Origin: Marinobacter sp.
GTDB taxonomy: Bacteria > Pseudomonadota > Gammaproteobacteria > Pseudomonadales > Oleiphilaceae
Assembly (NCBI GenBank): GCA_018066865.1
Contig: JAGPVT010000166.1
Coordinates: forward strand, 1 to 56,697
DNA: 56,697 bases
Direction: 5' to 3'
Part shown: positions 53,189 to 56,697 of the stretch, in pieces
Layout: each line of letters starts with the position of its first letter
Position numbering within the stretch: position 1 is the first letter of the stretch
Made by a program: the position numbers and the translations under genes
Notes under the pieces: model-generated
Told to the model about the DNA's origin: nothing
What the model saw: the letters and a program-made list of their open reading frames with translations, nothing else
Databases searched by the model: none

Positions 53189-53282
53189 GCTCCGGGCAAT
53201 CATCTTATCTGCTTCGCAAACACGTCCGATTGGTTTACGATGCGCCGCCATACCGTGTTTCCGCTAAAACTTTCAGGCTGCC

Positions 53283-54026
53283 ATGTCCTCTAATTATCTG
53301 TATACCGACCTGTCTGGCTATTACGACCTGATGTGTGCAGACATCAACTACCATGCGCAAAGCTACGGCGTTCAGAGGCTGCACCAGCTTTTCGGCAATG
53401 ATGGACGGACGCACCTGGACCTGGCCTGCGGAACCGGCCCTCATATTCGCCACTTTATTGATTTCGGGTACCAAAGCAGCGGCCTGGACATAAACCAGCC
53501 CATGCTTGAGCAGGCGAAAGCCCGTTGCCCGGAAGCGCAGTTTTCATTAGGGGATATGTGCGATTTTCAGGTTGATGAACCTCTGGATATAATCACCTGC
53601 TTCCTGTACTCCATCCACTACAGCGACGGCATTGAAAAGCTGAAGCAATGCATTACCAGCGCACATCGCGCACTAAAACCTGGCGGCGTGTTTTGCTTTA
53701 ACTCTGTTGATAAAAACAGAATAGATAACAACCTGTTTGAGAGGCACGCCGCAACACAAGGGAACAGCTTCTTCACTTTCAGCTCCGCATGGAACTACTG
53801 TGGCGAGGGCGAGAAGCAATCTCTCAAACTCAGTATCACGAAAATGACCGAAGGCGTCACGCAATCCTGGGATGACGAACATCCTATGGTGGCTTTGAGT
53901 TTTGAAGAACTGACAAAAATCCTGCAGCCCTGTTTTGACGTCCATATCCTTGAGCACGACTATGAAAAGATCGTCCCCTGGGACAAGGCATCAGGAAACG
54001 CGATCTTCGTATGCGTGAAAGCATAG
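53283..54026 (+). CDS. class I SAM-dependent methyltransferase
   Basis: A 247-residue methyltransferase with the seven-strand Rossmann fold. Motif I is HLDLACGTGPHIRHF, the adenosyl-binding acid follows in SSGLDINQPMLEQAKARCPEAQFSLGDM, and the late motif ITCFLYSIHYSDGIEKLKQCITSAHRALKPGGVFCFNSVD is clear. Its substrate is unknown. It stands alone between the kinase and the VgrG gene. Confidence 0.85.
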   Translation: MSSNYLYTDLSGYYDLMCADINYHAQSYGVQRLHQLFGNDGRTHLDLACGTGPHIRHFIDFGYQSSGLDINQPMLEQAKARCPEAQFSLGDMCDFQVDEPLDIITCFLYSIHYSDGIEKLKQCITSAHRALKPGGVFCFNSVDKNRIDNNLFERHAATQGNSFFTFSSAWNYCGEGEKQSLKLSITKMTEGVTQSWDDEHPMVALSFEELTKILQPCFDVHILEHDYEKIVPWDKASGNAIFVCVKA

Positions 54027-54112
54027 CCTCACCACTGGATTTTCCGGACCAGCACTGGTAACTTTCCGAACAGATTTATCACCAGATAAACATACCTTCA
54101 AGGATTGAAGAT

Positions 54113-56697
54113 ATGCCTCAGGCAAACGGATTGCAGTTCACCGCGCGTGTCGGTGAACTTCCCTCGGATATGTTCTCTGTCGTCAGCTTTGCACTGACCG
54201 AAGGCCTCTCGCAGCTTTTTCATGGCCGCCTGATCATGGCCAGCACAGATCCCGGCATTCAGGCGTCTGACGTACTGGAACAGCCGGTCGATCTGATGGT
54301 TTGGCAGGACGGCGCCCCCCTTCGCCGTTTTACCGGCGTGGTGAACGAATTTGCCCGGGGCGACACAGGCCACCGTCGCACTCGCTACGAGCTCATCATT
54401 CAGCCACCGTTGTGGCGCTTGGGGCTGATGCACAACAGCCGCATCTTCCAGACCCAAACCACTGACACCATCGTGCGCACCCTGCTGGAAGAGCGGGGTA
54501 TTGTGGATTCGGTGTTTGATCTCAAGCGTACTCCCCAGGAGCGGGAGTACTGCGTACAGCACCGGGAAAGCGACCTGGCGTTTATTGAGCGACTGGCCGC
54601 AGAGGAAGGCTGGCACTACCGTTACCAGCACGGCAGCGTAGACGGGAACGAACAGCCCGGCTTGATCCTTGCCGACCATCACGGCGACGCACCAAGGTTG
54701 GAAGCTGCCGAATACAACGGCAAAGCCGGCGGCAGCACCCAACAGCCTGCCGTGTTCCGCTTCCGCTACGAAGAACGAGTTCGTGCCGCCGTCGTAGCCA
54801 CGAAGGACTACACCTTCAAAAACCCGGCCTATGCGCTGATGCACGAACAAAGCGCAGCCAGCGCCAATCAACGACAGGATTACCAACACTTCGATTACCC
54901 GGGCCGATTCAAAGCCGACGCCAGCGGCCAGCCATTCACAGAAGCTCGATTAGACGCCCTCAGAAACGACGCCAACACCGCCAACGGCGAAAGCAACCGC
55001 CCGGATTTCACCTGCGGTGCGAAAGTGGAACTCACCCACCACGACAGCGCCAGGCTAAACCGCGACTGGTTGTTAACTGCCATCACCCACGTGGGCGAGC
55101 AACCCCAAGCACTGACAGAAGAAGGCGGCGCTGGGCCGACCACTTATCACAACCTGTTCAACGCTGTTCCAGCTAATAAAACCTGGCGACCACTGTGCGA
55201 TCACCGCCCACTGATGGATGGCCCGCAAATTGCCACGGTTACCGGCCCCGAAGGCGAAGAAATCCACTGCGATGAATACGGCCGGGTAAAGGTGCGCTTC
55301 CCGTGGGATAGGCGCCAGCGGCCAAATGAGGTAGAGAGCAGCGAAAATAATGAACACAGCAGCGCTTGGCTACGCGTCAGCCAAGGCTGGGCCGGCGGGC
55401 GATATGGTTTCATGGCGCTTCCAAGAATCGGCCACGAAGTGATCGTTTCCTTCCTGGACGGCGACCCGGATCAACCCATTATTACGGGCAGAACGCACCA
55501 CGCCACCAACACACCGCCCTACTCCTTGCCCGAGCACAAAACCCGAACCACCTTGAAAACCCAGACCCACAAGGGTGAAGGCAGCAACGAGCTACGTTTC
55601 GAGGACGAAGCAGATAAAGAGCAAATCTACATCCACGCTCAAAAAGACCTGGACGTGCTTACCGAGAACAACCGTACCGAAGTCATCAAAAACGACAGCC
55701 ACCTGACCGTTGAGAATGACCGCTTCAGCCAGGTTAAAAACAACGACCACACAACCGTAGATGGCGAACAACGGGAAAAGATCGGCGGCGACTACAGCCT
55801 CACAGTGAACGGCAGCCACCACAGCAAATTCGGCAAAGGCCAGCTCATCGAAGCCGGCAATGAAATCCACCATAAAGCGGGTATGAAGATAGTTATCGAA
55901 ACTGGTGCGGAAGTGACCCTGAAAGCCGGTGGCAGCTTTGTGAAGGTGGATTCGAGTGGCGTAACCGTTTCAGGGCCGGTGGTGCGAATGAATTCGGGAG
56001 GTGGGGCTGGGGGTGGCACCGCTGCAGCTTTGACGACCCCGGACCTGCCGCATGCCATGACTGCAGTCGGAGAAAAGACGGCTCCGGGCGGATTGGCTGA
56101 TGTGGGGCAGCGCGCGGACGCAGCCTCAGTCGCTACAAATGCAACGGGTTTCGCCGCCGCCTCGGCGGCGACTGCCACTGTAAAAGCAACACTGGCGCCA
56201 ACAAAAACCGTACTAAAAGAGGCTGCCAATGCTGTCAGCCTGACCGCTTCCGACTGTGAGTTTGATGAACGTGGGCGCTGCAAATTACATCAACACGATT
56301 CAAGTAATGTAAGCCAATCAACAGTCAAAACGAGTACAACCAGCACCTCAAAACCGAGCAGCGCAGGCAGCAAAGAAGACACAACAGATCACGCTGAGCC
56401 AGGGTTTCACGTTGTTCGAAAGGTCATGAGCAAAAATGCTTTGCTGCAAAGCTTGTATGGCGACACCTCTGCCAAGCCGGACAGTTTTGACCGCCTGAAC
56501 CCCAACATCAGCGAACGGCTTCTGCCAGGTGAAATGATAATACTCGGTGATCCAAATATGTTGGAGTGCACCCAGAACGAAGCTGATTTGATGAATGTTG
56601 CCAGTCAGGTTAATGAGAGAGTGCAAACGCTGGGCGAGGAAGAAGCTCAATTTCTAATCGATCATTATGATTTGCTGGAAACACTGACTTCAAGTGC
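54113..56697 (+). CDS. type VI secretion tip protein VgrG with C-terminal extension (partial)
   Basis: At least 861 residues; the frame is open at the right edge. The gp27-like part begins LQFTARVGELPSDMFSVVSFALTEGLSQLF and includes RFTGVVNEFARG, CVQHRESDLAFIERLAAEEGW and FNAVPANKTWRP. The gp5-like OB region reads HCDEYGRVKVRFPWDRR, SSAWLRVSQGWAGGRYGFMALPRIGHEVIVSFLDGDPDQPIITGRTHH, and a needle of short repeats follows (KEQIYIHAQKDLDVLTENNRTEVI). After about residue 640 an Ala/Thr/Ser-rich linker leads to an extension (GFHVVRKVMSKNALL from residue 764) with a LysM-like look, likely an effector module. AAGGA lies upstream of the ATG. Confidence 0.9.
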   Translation, partial: MPQANGLQFTARVGELPSDMFSVVSFALTEGLSQLFHGRLIMASTDPGIQASDVLEQPVDLMVWQDGAPLRRFTGVVNEFARGDTGHRRTRYELIIQPPLWRLGLMHNSRIFQTQTTDTIVRTLLEERGIVDSVFDLKRTPQEREYCVQHRESDLAFIERLAAEEGWHYRYQHGSVDGNEQPGLILADHHGDAPRLEAAEYNGKAGGSTQQPAVFRFRYEERVRAAVVATKDYTFKNPAYALMHEQSAASANQRQDYQHFDYPGRFKADASGQPFTEARLDALRNDANTANGESNRPDFTCGAKVELTHHDSARLNRDWLLTAITHVGEQPQALTEEGGAGPTTYHNLFNAVPANKTWRPLCDHRPLMDGPQIATVTGPEGEEIHCDEYGRVKVRFPWDRRQRPNEVESSENNEHSSAWLRVSQGWAGGRYGFMALPRIGHEVIVSFLDGDPDQPIITGRTHHATNTPPYSLPEHKTRTTLKTQTHKGEGSNELRFEDEADKEQIYIHAQKDLDVLTENNRTEVIKNDSHLTVENDRFSQVKNNDHTTVDGEQREKIGGDYSLTVNGSHHSKFGKGQLIEAGNEIHHKAGMKIVIETGAEVTLKAGGSFVKVDSSGVTVSGPVVRMNSGGGAGGGTAAALTTPDLPHAMTAVGEKTAPGGLADVGQRADAASVATNATGFAAASAATATVKATLAPTKTVLKEAANAVSLTASDCEFDERGRCKLHQHDSSNVSQSTVKTSTTSTSKPSSAGSKEDTTDHAEPGFHVVRKVMSKNALLQSLYGDTSAKPDSFDRLNPNISERLLPGEMIILGDPNMLECTQNEADLMNVASQVNERVQTLGEEEAQFLIDHYDLLETLTSS

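Noticed and set aside
54098..54889. Leftward frame (263 codons) over the start of vgrG
   Set aside because: It opposes the gp27-like region of VgrG, which has clear family similarity; the antisense product does not.
1..56697. tRNA, rRNA, CRISPR arrays, insertion sequences, prophage or integrase genes
   Set aside because: I looked for these on both strands and saw no cloverleaf-like sequences, spaced repeats, terminal inverted repeats with transposase frames, or recombinase motifs.

Overview
The window is chromosomal DNA of a gammaproteobacterium. Gene content (EfpL/YeiP, TIGR02647 and UPF0391 small proteins, a PutA without a DNA-binding domain next to an AsnC-type regulator, a RIO kinase, a branched-chain oxo-acid dehydrogenase operon followed by a Ser/Thr kinase, and a type VI secretion VgrG) and moderately high GC suggest a marine heterotroph close to Marinobacter. 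That assignment is inferred from gene content only. No rRNA, tRNA, CRISPR array, transposase or integrase was recognised.

Layout. 0-5.2 kb: the tail of a GMC oxidoreductase, then leftward housekeeping genes (NAD(P)H-binding protein, MtgA, a diacylglycerol-kinase-like lipid kinase, an EamA exporter, small proteins), with an iron-alcohol-dehydrogenase remnant at 2.7-3.0 kb and an intact UPF0391 gene with its terminator. 5.5-11.2 kb: a branched-chain-amino-acid-type ABC transporter (two ATPases, binding protein, two permeases) ending in an ornithine cyclodeaminase-family gene. 11.2-20.1 kb: a LacI-type regulator divergent from ltnD-otnK-otnC-otnI-denD and a DctPQM TRAP transporter. Together these form a complete route for uptake and breakdown of four-carbon acid sugars (threonate/erythronate) to dihydroxyacetone phosphate. 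A palindromic LacI-type operator lies in the divergent gap. A degenerate second copy of the UPF0391 gene and terminator sits at 20.2-20.4 kb, so the whole 15 kb catabolic block is bracketed by the two copies.

20.5-25.7 kb: a lytic transglycosylase, putA and a divergent Lrp/AsnC regulator. 25.7-30.7 kb: a sigma-54 activator of the AcoR type with an unknown partner gene, divergent from a flavin monooxygenase. The gap holds a near-consensus -24/-12 promoter and two dyad activator sites three helical turns apart. 30.8-47.1 kb: mostly housekeeping or transport genes (LysE exporter with AraC regulator, MFS transporter, EfpL, RIO kinase, spermidine synthase-like protein, MaoC, DCC protein, dicarboxylate symporter, threonine aldolase, an AaeXAB-like efflux operon, M90 peptidase, crotonase, lipase, thioredoxin 2, DUF2750). 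47.1-47.5 kb: the fused ends of a deleted DUF2339 membrane gene.

47.8-53.2 kb: E1alpha, E1beta and E2 of a branched-chain 2-oxo acid dehydrogenase, followed 5 bp later by a Hanks-type kinase with a large unknown C-terminal region. The E1alpha keeps a serine equivalent to the one phosphorylated in the mammalian enzyme, so a control link between kinase and complex is worth testing. 53.3-56.7 kb: a methyltransferase and a VgrG spike protein whose C-terminal extension looks like an effector module and runs off the window.
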